Below, one piece after another: positions 12,201 through 27,200 of a DNA stretch of 44,742 nucleotides; the first letter of the stretch is position 1, and every line of letters begins with the position of its first letter. The stretch comes from Helochares maculicollis (Eukaryota; Arthropoda; Insecta; Coleoptera; Hydrophilidae), in the NCBI GenBank assembly GCA_033557835.1, contig JAWQRO010000280.1:1-44742 (forward strand). Direction: 5' to 3'. The notes below the pieces were generated by a model. That model worked only from the letters and a program-made list of their open reading frames with translations. It did not search any database and was not told the origin of the DNA. The position numbers and the translations under genes were made by a program.

Positions 12201-15200
12201 AAATGATCAAATGGATGCGTGTGTTCGTAGAACAGCTTACTGTCGACGACATCTCCCTTGGAAAACGAATGAACTACTTTGTAAATACCAGGTGTTTCTG
12301 ACTCCATCATGAGTCGACCAAGAGTTGGTGGAACGACTACCTCGAAAGTCACTTCACGATCTGGGTCTGAAATGGAAATGGACAAATGATTTGCCGTAAT
12401 GTACTTTCTTTGTAGTGGGAATATATGGAGTGGCCTTTGGGTGAGCGATAGCTGAACCGGTTTTGTTTTTATATTGAAAGTGTATTCCTTGGACGAATGT
12501 AGTCCGTCGCTGACATTAAACGTGAATTTTGCCTCGGACCCATTTTGGTGCCTAAATACCACTAAGTGTTTATTCACAAGGTCTTGGGTAAAAAACTGCA
12601 ACGACGTATCCGAATCGGTTATTAAAGTTACATTGCCCCACCAGCAACCTACAACTTGAAATTGTAGAGTTTCCTTTGGTTTATCGGCGTCCGTTGCAGC
12701 TAACATGCAGTTGGTAATTACAGCAACACCCCCTTCCCACATGACCATGCCTGTGTTATTAACTAGTTTTGGTTTTTGGTCGTTTACAGGCAAGACATTA
12801 ATAAAAATGGTCAAGGGGATGCTTCGTTTTTGTCCAGCTACCGCAACTAAAGTAATTTCATCCTCTAGGTTTTCCGAGTCGTCATGGGCATAGTGAACAA
12901 TTCCGCCCATCAATTCTTTGTGGGAGAATCCGTGTAGTTTTGTGCACCTCTTATGTACCTGCAAGCAGCCATGTTTCGGTTGCTCTAGGATAACGTAGTC
13001 TGTTACACGGCTTTTATAGTATTCTGTTAAAATGTAGAGATGAACCAGAGATAAAACTGCGGTACCGCCCTCATTAACACTGAAGACATTGCTGCCCAAA
13101 TACAGTCGTTCAGGAATTATTTGAATGTCTAGAACCAGTCCATAAAGCCAAACGATACCGTTGGTGACATTAAAAATAATTTTGTCGTCAGTCTGATTGG
13201 CAAGGGATTGCACATAAATCACACGGTTTTCATTCATGAGAGCTTGGGTGAAGGAACGGACGTTTGCTGAATCGTCTTGGGCACCCTGAGTTGTTGGTAG
13301 AATACTGACATAGCCGTTATCAGGAAACTCGGCTATGTGGAATGTGATTGCTGAGGACGGCACATCTCGTTGAAATACCTTGAAACAATAAAAACATTAC
13401 ACTTTGATTTCATTCATATTTTATTTTTATGCAGAGCATTTTCAAAGTGCATCATTCTTAGAATTTATAAGAAAATATGTACAAACTTTTACGAAAAGCT
13501 ATCTTTTAACATTATGTTCATTTACACAGAGTGTAGTTTAAAAACCTAAGTAAACTTTGCTAATAACATATAGGGAAGTGACTATAAACTAATTTAACAT
13601 ATTGGGTTGTTTAGAAAGCAATTTCGCTTTTTCTCACTGAATTTGTGATTGTTTTGGTCCAAAAATTTTATCTTGTGTTTATTTTGCATAGATCCATATT
13701 CTGAAAACTTTCCACGCAGTAGCTCTCTAAAAAAATTCTCAAAAATCACCTTTTCGTCAGAAAGTCACATTAGTTGTGCTCCTTAAATATAAAAGTCCAG
13801 AATTGATAACTAGAAAAGTGTAGATCCACGGGGGCCATACTAAGAATGACGAAAATAGTTTAAGGGGACCTCAAAATGTGAAGATTTGTGTAAAAGCTAT
13901 GTTAATTTATGCCAAAATGGTAAATGTGTTGCTTAACGATGCTTTTTTAAAATCAATGGTATGCAATTAGGTCTAAGAGTTTCAATATGATCGTGCAAAC
14001 CTTGAAGACGATCGTCATTTTGGACGTCAAAAAAGTGCTACTATAGAAGAAATGATGTGGATGACATAGACGATGATCAACCAAGGGTGAAATTGCTGAG
14101 AATCATTGTGGACATCTCTACTGAACATGTGTTCTATATTTTGAACAATGAATTAAGGCTGAGAAAGACAAGACAAGACAAGATGGGTGCTGCATTTGTT
14201 GCTTTTGGATCAAAAATGCATTCATGTGAGGCTTTCTCAGCAACATTTGGCCCATTTTCAAAAGAATAAACTGATTTTGTGTGTCGACTCACAACTTGAC
14301 TTTACCACAAAGATCCAGAACTGCAACAAGCTGCAGAGTCGAATGAACCTGGTTTTGGCTCTGCTGGAAAGTTGCAAGTGTCCTTCTTTGGTATCAGTCG
14401 TTTGGGATGCATAAGAAATTTGATAATTGATTACCTTCAAACAAGTAAAACAAAAACAAGAATGTATTATAAACACCTTTTTTCCAGCTAAATGCTACAA
14501 TTCGTGACAGAAGACTTGCTTTGCAGAAGAAAAAAGTCATCTGCAACTATGAGAATGTACCTTTCCATACCAGTGATGTTGTAAAAGCAAAACTGATCGA
14601 ATTAAACTACTAACGCTTGGAACATCCACCTTATTTTCCACATCCGACTCCTTTTGACTTTCACCTGCTCCCAACACTCAAAAAATGCCTACATGGAAAA
14701 GCAAATTTCATCAAATGAGGAAGTTATAGCAGTAGTAAATGGATTTTTTGAAAGCCGTCCGAAAAATCATTTTACTGATGAAATACATAAACTGGAAAAA
14801 TTACTAGCAAACATGTATTGAACTTAAGAAAGAATATACTGAAGACTGAACTCATATTGTAAACCATAAACTGGTTCGTTCATTTCCATTCCGCTAACTT
14901 TTCAACCAATCTAGTATTATATGTGAATTTAATAAAAGGATACATTATATTTCACAATATTGGACCTAAGCCTTGATCAAAATTTCAAATGTATGGTTTA
15001 AGTAGTTTCTGTCTAAGAATATTTGGTCACTTACCTCCAGCACAGATTTATCTATCAGAGCACTTGTTGACTCTTCGACAACCAAATTTCTTGAAGTTTT
15101 GATCTGCAATGGTTCCCAGTAAACTGCAGGTAGCATCCAAATGCCCAGTTGCACTACATTTAGGGCGTCTCGACACCTGACACGCAAAGCAACCTCATCG

Positions 15201-18200
15201 GCACTTGCAGTACTCAAATTACTCTTATATGATACAATGCCTTTATAGATATCTGCTTGAGTAAACTTTGTAATCTCTTGTGTACTTCCAGTTCTAATCA
15301 TTTTGCCATAATTCGGTTTTGTGACGACCTCATAAACGACATCTTCGTCAGTGGCGAATAAATTGGTTATGTAGGCAATGTGTTGCTCACTGAACACACC
15401 GGATTTTGCTTGTTGCACTATGAGCTTCTTATTAGTGACTATGCGGATAAAAGGTGCTGACGCTTGGACTTCCAAAATTCCGTTAACGTAAAATTGTCCA
15501 TCTGTGACCCATAGGCGCACTTTTCCATATTCTGGTCCTTTGTGTTTAAACAAAACCAGTCCTTCGTTTAAGTCTGCTTGGGTGAACTCGTCCAATTTTT
15601 GACTGGGGTGTTTCGCATTAAAAACATCCCCATTAGGCAACTCTCTGCAGTTATAGACTATATCTTTGGGCGATGTGTTTAAGTCGGCATCTTCGTACCG
15701 CAGATCGTCACCTGTAAGCAAGCGTTGGCCGCCTACCACAACGTGGAAGATCTTATCCACAACCCGGATGGGACTGTTGTCGTTTTTCAAGATGACGTCA
15801 ATGTGGAAAGTTTCGACATACTGAAAATTCTCTTCTTCTCGAGATATCGCCATGAACCTGAAACTGTCGTGACTGTTCTCAGAGTCATCATGGACATAGT
15901 AGAGTTGGTTCGCACGGAGCTCCGATAACGTGAAGTACATAGTTTTGTTTCTTACGTTTCCATTCTTAATAATTTGTAGAATTCCGTGGGACGGCCCTTG
16001 AGTGACGTTGAAAAGCAGCTCGGTCACAAGTTCACTGTGTATGTTCAAGTGGGATCCCCCTATGTTGACCCGAGCGCCCTCTTCGACGTGAAGGCGTTGC
16101 AAGACCACTTGTACTTTGGAAGCATTTTCTCTAGAAGGCGAGTAAACTATAGTGAAGTTGGCTGTGACATTTTTACATCCAGGGGTGGTCACGGTAAATA
16201 TGGCTGTGTCCAACACGTACGAGTAGGACTTTCGATGCAACTTGTATTTAATATTTTCTGAGGATATGTCTTCTTGTGTAAAAACATCATTATATCGCAA
16301 CCTATACTTGGAAACCGCAGAAAAGAAAAATCCGTATTGAGGTGGCCTCGTCACAATGTACATAATCGAAGTTGTGGGTGAGTGAACTGGTTCCGTTTGG
16401 TATAGGAGGTGCTCCGATTTCAGGCTGCCTTCCCAGCTTGAATTCAGGGATAGTATTTTTGTGTTGATCCGCACTAGATTGCATTTTGCGAAAGTCATTC
16501 GGAAAGTGAAGAGGACTGAAGTGTTCAGCGTTGTACGAAACTAAAAACAAAAGTGAAAAATTTGAATGACTTACTGTGTGTCGTACAAGCAAAAATAAAT
16601 ACATACCTGGAACTCATCAAATTCTGGCCTAGAGGTTACATGTCGATATCGAACCCTCCGCTGGCGTAAATCTTCACTAGTGAAAGTTACCGAGCTATCC
16701 CAAACACCTTCTTCCTTCTCGACCTCCACAACCCCAAACTGTGGCCCTCTGACCACGGTAAATTGGGCACTGTCGGTACTATTTTCCACATTTGAGACGA
16801 AACTCAAATTTAACGGCGTTATAACACTTGAAGTTTGATGCATCAAGACCAGCCCAGTATTATTCTGCAATCTCCAAAATTGGGGAAAGGTGGAAACCCT
16901 CAGTTTCACAACTGGGCTCATTTCAATCCCGTCCGAAACTTGAAGCGATATATACGTTTCATTACCTCGAGACCCATGATGGGCATAGATAACATTGCCA
17001 CTTTCCAAATCGTGCTTGGAAAAAGACGAAATGGGAGATCCACTCTTTCGGTTCAACTCCAGATGGCCTTCCCCTACATCTACGATGTTAAATATGATTT
17101 TCTCTGGAGGCGTGTCTAAATCAGTCACTTTCAATAGCTCAGCCGGCAGAGCCTTCTTGGTTTCCTAATTAAATAGATGGTGTCAGACTAACTAATCTTA
17201 GCAATGTTAAATACTAACTATTTAGATAGAATAATACATTTTAGGTGGATTTCAAATGCACGCTCAAAAAACTCCTACTTAAATAAAAAGGTTAGAGTGG
17301 CCTCCACTGGACATTCACGCAAATATAATTGCAAAAACTGTGAAGTCAGTTCATAAGTTCGCATTCATGTATCCAATTCATGTGAGCTCAGCGAGAAAAA
17401 CAATACTCGTCAAAACTTGTATAGGATTGCACATTAAAGTCATGTCTATTAAAAAATGTTGCAAATATTAGTTAAAAGCTTTTAAATAATAAGTATTGTT
17501 AATACCAAGATAAATTCAAATTTTTTTTTTAATGTGATTAAAGTGCCACATTTGCAGCAGTAAAAATATAGAGTATCTGCACTCAACATTTACGTAATTA
17601 CATTATTACGTAATAAACACAAATATATTAAAAAATTGTGTACGACACAAATATTACACTGTATTCTTTTGATTTACTTGCCTGTCAAAGTAGACATAAG
17701 CATAAGTTTATATCGGGGAATACAGCTGTTTCGCTTGCTTATTCATCGCAGTACAGAGCACGTTTATAAAATCGTACAGTGCTGTAGTTTCACAGTTTTA
17801 CTATACAGCCAATTGCCAGCACCAAATAAACATCCGCATTTTCCTTTTACCTTGCTTTTAGTAAGACCCACGAATATACCAGGTGCGTAAGTTTAAAATG
17901 TTGTTTTCTTCATGAAAAATATGCAATTATTTAAGAACAATGGTAGAACATTTTTTATTAAAAATATTGGCCCTCGCTTTTTACACATTTTATACATCTC
18001 TCGGGCAATTTACAGATTCCATTCCCACAGAAAGCTTCAACTTTCATTGATATCCATTCATCGAGCAATTTTTGTACATCCTCAAAAGTCTTGAAGTGTT
18101 GCTCAGCCAGTGCTTCTCCCATCGATGAGAAGAGGTGATAATCAGAAGGCGCCAGGTTTGGTGAATACGGCGGGTGGGGTAGTTCCCCACCAAGCGAAGA

Positions 18201-21200
18201 AAACGTTTTTTTTTGACCACTTTGGCTGAATGTGCATGAGCAATGTCATGTTGCAGAATGACTTTGCCGTGTCTTCGAGCCCATTCTGGGCATTTTTCGA
18301 TCAATGTGTGGTTTAAATTGATCATTTGTTGTTGGTAGCTGACAGTATTAACTGTTTCGCCGGGTTTGAGAAGCTCGTAATAAACTACTCCTTTCTGATC
18401 TCACCACACATACAGCATTGTCTTCCTTCCAAAATGAACCGGTTTTGTACTCGATGTTGATGGTCGTCCATCGATGGCGTTATCCACATTTCTAACGTTT
18501 GGGATTCTCAAAATATATCCATTTTTCATCCCCAGTTACAACCCGATGCAAAAAACGTTTTCTTTTTTGGCGTAAATGCAGCATTTCGCACACAGTTTTT
18601 CGTCTTTCCATCTGTCGTTCGTTCAGTTTGTGTGGAACCCATTTTCCAAACTTTTGAGTCTTCCCCATGGCTTTCAGACTATCAGGAATGGCTTGCCGAG
18701 TGACATTCAACTGCTCCGCTATCATTTGTTGTGCTGGTGTATCGTCTTCTTCCAATGATGCTTGCAATTCGTCGTCTTCAAACTTTTTTGGTCGATATTC
18801 ACGTTCTTTGACAATAATATTGAAATTGCCAATTTTGAAACGTTGAAACCAGTGTTCACAAGTCTTGACAGTTGGAGCAAGCTCGCCGTACAAGATTCTC
18901 TACAAGAATTCGATAATTTTTTTCTTTTAATTGAACAAGAAAATCATTACATGCTGCAAATGCTCTTTACTTGGCTCAAAATTCGACATGTTTACCACGA
19001 AAAAGAAGTATGCTACTAGCTCGTAGGGTTCTTCAATAGATTTCATGCGCCATCTCTTGACAACAAAAAGACATTTTAAATTAGCACACTTGATAGATAA
19101 AGATTCAATTCGGCATTTGATGGGAGATGTTGTGTATTAATCTAAGAATTTTTTAGAAATATCCAGCTTTATTCATCAAGATAGGATCGTTCAGGAGCGA
19201 TATAGTCATTCCAACAATTCTCTAACGATTCATCTTTGGTCTCAAAGTAGGCTTCTGTTTCGGTGATAACCTCAGGCAAAATCACTTGGAGTTAAATCTG
19301 GAAGATACAGCGGATGTAGAATTCAATGTATATTTCATGCATTTTGGGGATGGTAGCCAACGATTCACAACAAGACACATTGTTTTGATAAAAAAGCATT
19401 TGTTTCTTCTTCATAAGGGGCTCTTTTTGCGCGACGTTCTCTTTTAAATGCTCCATTTGGGCCAATTCCAAGGTAGTCGACAAACAAAGTAGCTTTGCCA
19501 GCTGATCGTTGCGTTTTTAGCGGCTTTGGGCAAGGTTGCCGGCTACTATCCACTCAGTAAATCCAAACTTCATCCATAGTTTCATATCAACGCAAAAAGT
19601 CTTTTCTATCGTATCTGTGATAACTTTAAGGCAATGTCCTGCAACTTTATTTTATGGTTTCCCAAAATTATTTCGTAAAATTTTTCGAAGGGTTCCGGTT
19701 TTACCATTTCTTTTGAGTGACTAGAGCCAATCTTAGATTTGAATGGTGTTATTTCCCATCAAATACCAAAGATAAATCAACACACAAAATTGCATTAAGC
19801 CTATTGTTTTCAATATCACAAAGTAATGTCACTAAAACCTATGTAATTTGTGAACTAATAATTGGATTGTCAGGACATTTTGACAGGGCTTGTGTTAATT
19901 TTGATACTTCCTAAATATTCTAAAAATGTAGATTCTAAGAAACTTAAAACTTGCGCTCTCAATGTGGAATGTAAGATGTACAAGTTTTTAAGTATTTCGG
20001 CTGCCTCTACAAAATTTTAAAAGAACGTCTTAATACCTTTGCCGATTTTCCAAAATATGTCAAACCTCATATGTAATATTTCGAACCAAAAAATAAATTT
20101 TGGAATGAGTCAAGGATATATTTTTAGCACTTTGGCTAAAATATCAACCATAAATATCTAATCAAAGTGATAATACCTGAAATGATTTCAAATTTGCGAA
20201 GTATCATTTCTGGGTACTGAAATAAACCGGACAATTGATACAGATCTAGACTTGCTATAATGCAAATTTAATAAAAAGAAACCTTCCTGCATTTTCAAAA
20301 CTCAATAGCTTGAATGAAGTGATTACAAGAAACTAACTTTAAAAATTACAGGACTCTTATGAGGCCCCTTATAAATTTAGATATTTTTAATAGAACTATA
20401 TTAGGACTATTTTACTGAGGAAAGCAGTTAAAAACCACCTAAACGGTTTATTTTATTAGCAATGAAATATGTCAAACTGTAGTTTCATCACAGTTACTAT
20501 ATTATTCTATCGCATAATCATGATAATAAAGCAGTTGGTTATCGTGATTTCAAAAATCAAACTGTAAGACTTACCGTTCACAGAAAACCTCTCTAATCAT
20601 GCCACATTGCTGGTTAGACAGTGCACATTTATCTTAAATAAACAAAAAAAATTAATTGATTAAATAAAATGTCAAATCTTGCTAAGTAGCCATTCGGATA
20701 AGACAACTACTACTGAGAAATGCAGATGGCGTTATGGTTTTATAAATAAGGCCTTTGAAGCAAGTTTAAGAATTTATTTATGTTTAGTTACAATTTCACG
20801 ATTATGTTGTGTCTTTTGTTATGATAGCAGTTTTAATGCTTCCATATTAGTGCAAATGTGTTTTGAAGTAATTGAGACGTTGATAAAAGATATTGTAAGA
20901 TTTGTAAAATTACCAAAAGTTGTTCATATGAAACTTTGATTTACTATGTGACACTAAACAATTCAAATTATGTTGTTTATCAGTCATGAAAAATTCCTAA
21001 TATCCTGTGAACTTCCTACAAACCACTGACAAAATCAAAATCTTGTTAATTTAGAAAAAGCCAAGATTTCTAAAAAAATTATGAATAATCAGATAGAAAT
21101 AAATAGATAATTTTGATAGAAATCTATATTGCTGTGGTATGAATGGATATGATTTTTGCAGAAACCAAGTATCCTAATGAAAATTAAGAGCAATATGAAA

Positions 21201-24200
21201 GCAACTTAAAAATAACCAAACGGACATTACAAACAAAAGCATCAAGGTACTTACTTGACTTAGGTGATAAATTGTTAAACTTGCCTCATACTAGAGCATC
21301 AAATCTATCTACAGCGATTTTAATGGTTGAGAAGCCGATTCTCGTCTCTCATCCACTAAATCTCAAATAGTAATAAATATTAAAATAAAAATTTAAACAT
21401 GCCAAATACAAACTAATCTCTGTTATTGCTAATGGTTCCTTTACATTCATTTGTTTGTATGAGACATGCAGTTTGGTACCTGAGCAACTCGGAAAACGGA
21501 TGTAGTGGGGATCTGCAAAGTCGGCGGATCGTTCACTGGTGTTATATTAACCCCCAGGGAAAATTTGAATTTCCCCTGAAGGTAAGCCGGCAGTATAAAT
21601 GTATCGCTAGATGAAAATTCCATCTCTAAGGTGATCTGATCCTGAAGGGTCTCAGATCCATCATGTACGTAATGTATTTTGTCTCTTGCTATATCAGCTA
21701 GGGTAAAAGCATTCTTTTCGTGAGGCCAAACGTCGATCGTAATGCTACCGTGAGCTGGAGTTTCCACTACGTAAAATTTGATCCCAAAATCTTTTATCCC
21801 ATATTTCGGGTAATCCAATATGACATGTAAATTGACGGTTGTAATAAGTACATTCCGGCCTTCCAAAACTTGCAGAGGTTCCAAAGCCAAAAGTTCAAGA
21901 TCATCAGCCAAATTACCTCTAGAGAAAACTTTATATGCGTTGGTAAAGCTAGGTGTTGTGCAATTATCTTCCTTCCGGCATCGGCATTCGAATGAATCCA
22001 ATCCCTGTTGGATACAAACGCCTTCTTCACATGGTTCCTTCAAGCAAGGGTATTGCCAAACACAACCAGGCAAAATACCTTCGCTCATGTGGACATCGGG
22101 CAGACCTTTGGGCTGGTCGCCAACCATCATATGCCTAAGGCATCCTTTAAAACTACTGTCTGCTGTTTTAAGCCCTTTGGTCATAGCTCTGGACCTCTTG
22201 CTCAACTCGATGCCGCCGATATAGAAAACCTCGCTGAACTCAACCACGTGGCCTCTGGGCAATTTCCGATTTTTTTGAGAGGCGTCAATTTTCAGCTCCA
22301 ATAACGTAGTGGTTATGCGAAGAAGCACCTTATGCCAATGTCCATCAGCGACAACTTCATCGCTCATGAGGTCAATGATGTTGTTGGAATGTTTCAAAGT
22401 CACACGGAGCTTCCCATTCCAAATTTCAAGAGCAAAGAGATCTGGTTTTGCGAGTTGCCCAGCATTGTAAATCACAACGCTATGCTGGGATTGTGTCCTC
22501 AATTCCACTTGGAGCTTCAGCGAGTACAAAGACGATGAGGTCAGGGCGATAAAAGAGCCATCTTCAACAAAACTTATCGATTTGTTTGCTTTGGCTTCAA
22601 ATTCGGCCGCACAATTCCAAGTGACCCCGTGGACAATGGCGTGCGACTGACGGTGCCGTGCTTGATCTAAAACCCATATTCCGTTGTACATCACTTCGGC
22701 CATACATCCCCTGAAATTATCCACATGGCCAAAGAAGAATTCCGTGAAGTTTCCTGTTCCACCAATGAATAGCCCGTGGTGTATATTGAGTTCAAAAAAT
22801 TTCCCAGGAAGTCTTCTCCTGAAAACAAAGAGATCAATTTTTGTGTTGAAACTCTTCCAAATATACATTTTTAAGTGCATATCCAGGAATAGACTTCAGA
22901 CATGGTTTTATAAAATTCACAGGAAAGGGTTGGAGATTATAAAAATAGATTCTGATCCGAATTAATTTTCTAAATTGTTTTTACTTGAACGAACTGTATT
23001 TTGGGCAAATTTGCAGAAACTTCAGTATTATCTTGTGGAAGGCTGCTGGAGCAGTAAGAGTTTTCTATTGTGGATAGTTTCAAATGCACTCCTCCAGCCC
23101 TCAAACAAATTATATTAGGATGGACGTTTAAGGATACTACATATTTATTTTAAGTAATAGTGTGAAAAAAGAAGCACAGGCAGAAACCATATCACTAGAA
23201 AATATTAGTCAAGAAGCAATACTTTAAGCAATGTTATGTTAATTAAGCCTCTGATTAATATTAATTCACTGTTATTTAGAAACAGTTGCAAATATGTGTA
23301 CCAAAGAGTCTGTACGAAGTAACCCATGCTAGAGTGTAAGAGTGTATTTCCAGCCCACTACAGAATAAAAAATCTGGAGTGTCTCCACTCAACATTGCCA
23401 TATAAATATATGTGCGGCATAATAGTACCTGCATTTAATAATAACAAACCTACAAACACCTACATGCACTTCAAAAATAAAAGCAAATGTTTCAATTTGC
23501 ATAATTTAGATATGCTTCAATACCTATATTCAACACATTAATATCTTAATAAGGAATATTTAATTCTTTTTCAGTAAATATATATCCGGAATATTTTTAA
23601 TATTACTTTAAGTAAGTGCAATACCTTGTTTTAAAATCATACATAAACTTTAACTAGTCTGTTTTATCGAACACTTGTAAATACCTTTTGCATAGGTTCC
23701 AATTTTGCAATATAAATTCATAGCTAAAAAATCGAATTTATGCCGGTAAAGTCCCACTTTCGGGTTTATAATTTTGATGGAACTATTTGTTAGTGCTATA
23801 TTTACAATGTTTATCATTTTTGAAATAATTTTGTAAAATTTTTTATTCCAAGTTGGAATTTTCAAAATTATAAAAATAGCATTTCTGGTGCTCAAATCAT
23901 GTTAAAAATTAATATCTGTCAGATGTTTGTAATATTTAAAATGTGAACAAAATTTCAATCTGATAGTTTAATGTTAAAGGCTGCTTTACTTGAAAAAATT
24001 GAAAAATTGTATAGGTAAACAGGTACTTCCGGTGGTCCTACATGCCCCAAAAGCTGATACGGATCTAAAATTTTGCAATAATAGTTGTATACCAAATTTC
24101 ATTGCTCCCCCTCAAGTGGTTTGACCGCTATCACGTTTACATACACACACACAGTCATGTCAAAAATGGTCAAAATGGATTCAGGGGCACTCAAAATGCG

Positions 24201-27200
24201 GAGATCCGTCAAAATCTCAATGTCGAATTTTTTCATAATCGCAATGCCTTCTATATTTCTACATTTTCTAATAACAATCATAGTATAACCAACAATGGCA
24301 TAAGCCTTATAATTCTATTACTTATATAATAAGTGAAGACCTGTATTTAATTCAAATTTAATTTATAGAATATTTTTTGTTTTATATGTTATTATTACAA
24401 CGGCATGTAGCTTAAGTTAGGTGATTTTAGGAAACCGGGTGACATATTTTTCCTGTCGTTAACGAACTATAAGAGGATTTATAGTTTTGATTACATTTTT
24501 TATTAATATAGCTTTATATTGCTTCCAGCGTAAAACCTCTAACTGTCCATTGAAAGAATCAGGAACTCCAAAGCCAGACAAGAAAAAATTCTGGAGTACA
24601 AAAACCACCTCTGATTGTTATTACAAACATAAAAATCTATACAGAAATTAAACAAGGATTAAGCAAAGCGCATAAATTGCAGTACAAAAATGATGAGCAA
24701 TTAACAATTAAAAATAAATGTAAAAACATGTATTGAGTAAAGAGAATGGACAAAAATTATCACAGGAATGAATGGAAGATGGTATACCCACTAAAATAAG
24801 CAAGAGCACTCTTTAAAAGTAGTTGCTAAAAAAGGATTCAGAACAGAGGTAGAAGTTAAACAGAAAAAACTACGACTGGGCTGGTCAGGCTGCTCCTTTT
24901 CTTTCCGACATTGAACAAAACAGAAGGAATCAAAAAAATCTGAAAAATAAAGCGATAATGTTGTACGAAAGTCGAGATTGAAATACACGTAAGTAAACTG
25001 ACTCCAAAATATAAAAAGTGCCAGAAGTACAGTCACACGCAAAAATTTTGCAAGAAGGTCCCAGTCTGTGTTAAATGTGCAGGAAAACACCCGACAATTG
25101 AATGCCAAAAACCAGAAAACACACCAGCCAAGTTTTTGAATTGTGCACAAGCACTTCCTGTCAACTATAAGAGATGTACAGTCGCAAAAGAACTGCAGAA
25201 ACGAAGAGATAATACAAGACCAGGAAAAACATTTACATTAAATCGGATGCAAGAAGGAAAATCCTTTGCAAATGTTATACAAAACCAATAGAATGGACTC
25301 ATGCCCAAGATACAACACTCTAAGGCAATGGGGCAAGATTCAATAATGCAGACAATCCTAAAAGTTTTGCAGACAATCAACAAAATGAACAAAATATTAC
25401 TAAGGATTGAATCTAGAAGCATGGGTGCTATTATAAAGGGTATAATGGATGAGAAGGGTATAAGAATAATGACATGAAGCGCAAATGGTGTTCTAAATAA
25501 AAGAGAAGAACTAGATACATACTGAATATTTTTAGATTCGACATATGTCTCATTTCAGAAACACATTCCACCAAACAGATACACGAAAATCAAAGAATAA
25601 ACAGTGTATCATACAAATCATTCGAGCAATAAAGCACGAGGAGAAAGTGCGGTAATAATAAAGGACTCCATTAAGCTCTCAAGATTGTCGTCTGCACAGT
25701 GAAGGACTTCAACCAACGTTGGTAAACATAGCCAATTGTCAGCAAATATTATTATTGGAGCGACCTACTGTCCACCGCGGTATAAAAATCGTCGAAAATA
25801 ATATAATGATTATACAGCACGGTGAAGAAAGATTCATCATAGATAATCTTAATGCCAAACATGAAGGATCAGGAATGAGCACACCTAAGGAGCTATGTAA
25901 CGCTATAAACCAATTGAGATGTAACTTCCACTCGTCAGGAAATTCTACATATTAGCCAAGAAACCCAAAAAAATATCAGATCTGTTGGATTTCTTCATAA
26001 AAAGAAAGGTGTTACTAAACTTTATTGACATAGAGGAAGTATTAGACTTGGATTCAGGCCAAATAGTAGTCCTATTAATTTAAAGTAAAACATCCATCAG
26101 TAAAAAATCAAAACCTCTACTAGTCAATAAGACTACGGATTGGGAAAGCTTTAAAGCTGACTTGAAGAACAGCATTAGCCAAAAAATAAAGAACAAAAGA
26201 CCAACTAGAATTAGAAGCAGAGGACTTTGTAAAAATAATCCAGGAAGTCACATACAGAAATACTAAGCAGATATCTTATATTACAAAATGAAATGATTAT
26301 CCACTGGAAATGCAACAAATTGTTACAAAAAATAGAAAAGCGAGAGGAAAATGGCCGCAAACAAGATATACTGCAAATAAGAATATCCTCAACAACAAGA
26401 TGAAAACTCTAAAAAGAGATATTCAAAAAAGAAAAGTCGATCAACTGTTACTTAAGTGGTTTAACAGCAGGCTATTCATTGCGAAAGCCTACTAGAAGAA
26501 TCAAATCCTCAAGTCTGGACACCTTGAAAACGACATTAAGTCATCTTGACCAATATTGCTGCTGTCAGTAATCTTGAAACTTTTTGAGAAACTGTTGCTA
26601 TGGAAGTTAAAACCGATGATGGAATGTAACCGACTGATTCTGGATAACCAATTCGGGTTCTGACAAAAACATTGTACACTAGACCAAGTATACAGGATTA
26701 CTGATATAATAGATAAAGCCCGTGAGAAAAAACAAATATGTTCAACTGTATTTTTAGACGAAGCACAGGCCTTCGAATTCTTACATTACTGAGTGGATAT
26801 TTAGAATAAAAGAAAAAGATGAGTACTTACATACAACTGAAAAACATGAATGAAGAAGTCTTTCATGGTAGCGTACTCGAACCAGTCTTGCATGTACTAT
26901 ACACTAGTATTATTCCCTTTATGGAAAATTGAACAATAGCAACCTTTACAGATGATACAGCTATATTGTCTGTTGACAAGGAACTAAAAAAAGCCACTGG
27001 AAGACTACAAAAACAATGCAGAATGCTTAAAACTCCACCAAGGCTTTTCCTAAATATCACTGTTTAGCTTGAAAATGAAGCAAAATGCTTGGGGATAACT
27101 TTAGATGCAAAACTTTTATGGAACAAATATATTAGAAAAGAATAATAACAAAACTAAAACACAAAAATGGACAATATTATTGGCTACTAGGAAGAAACTC

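Larger units (their letters stand above)
17165..21479 (-). other. kon intron 2
   Basis: 4,315-bp intron. It holds two mariner relics (about 17950-19010 and 19130-19740), a pair of TTACGTAA sites (17590-17613) and one exon-like segment (20575-20632). The stretches 19745-20560 and 20640-21479 show no recognisable gene or element. Confidence 0.85.

Noticed and set aside
10986..12893. Plus-strand open frames opposite kon exon 5
   Set aside because: They are shadows of the long, conserved minus-strand exon.
13830..13890. Similarity of CCTCAAAATGTGAAGATTTG to the LINE-type tail at 24180
   Set aside because: The stretch lies inside mariner transposase coding text (CVKAMLIYAK region), so the match is probably coincidental.
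24791..25422. Minus-strand open frames of 85-119 residues rich in Phe and Cys
   Set aside because: They lie opposite the gag zinc-knuckle region of the Jockey-type LINE and show no domain of their own.
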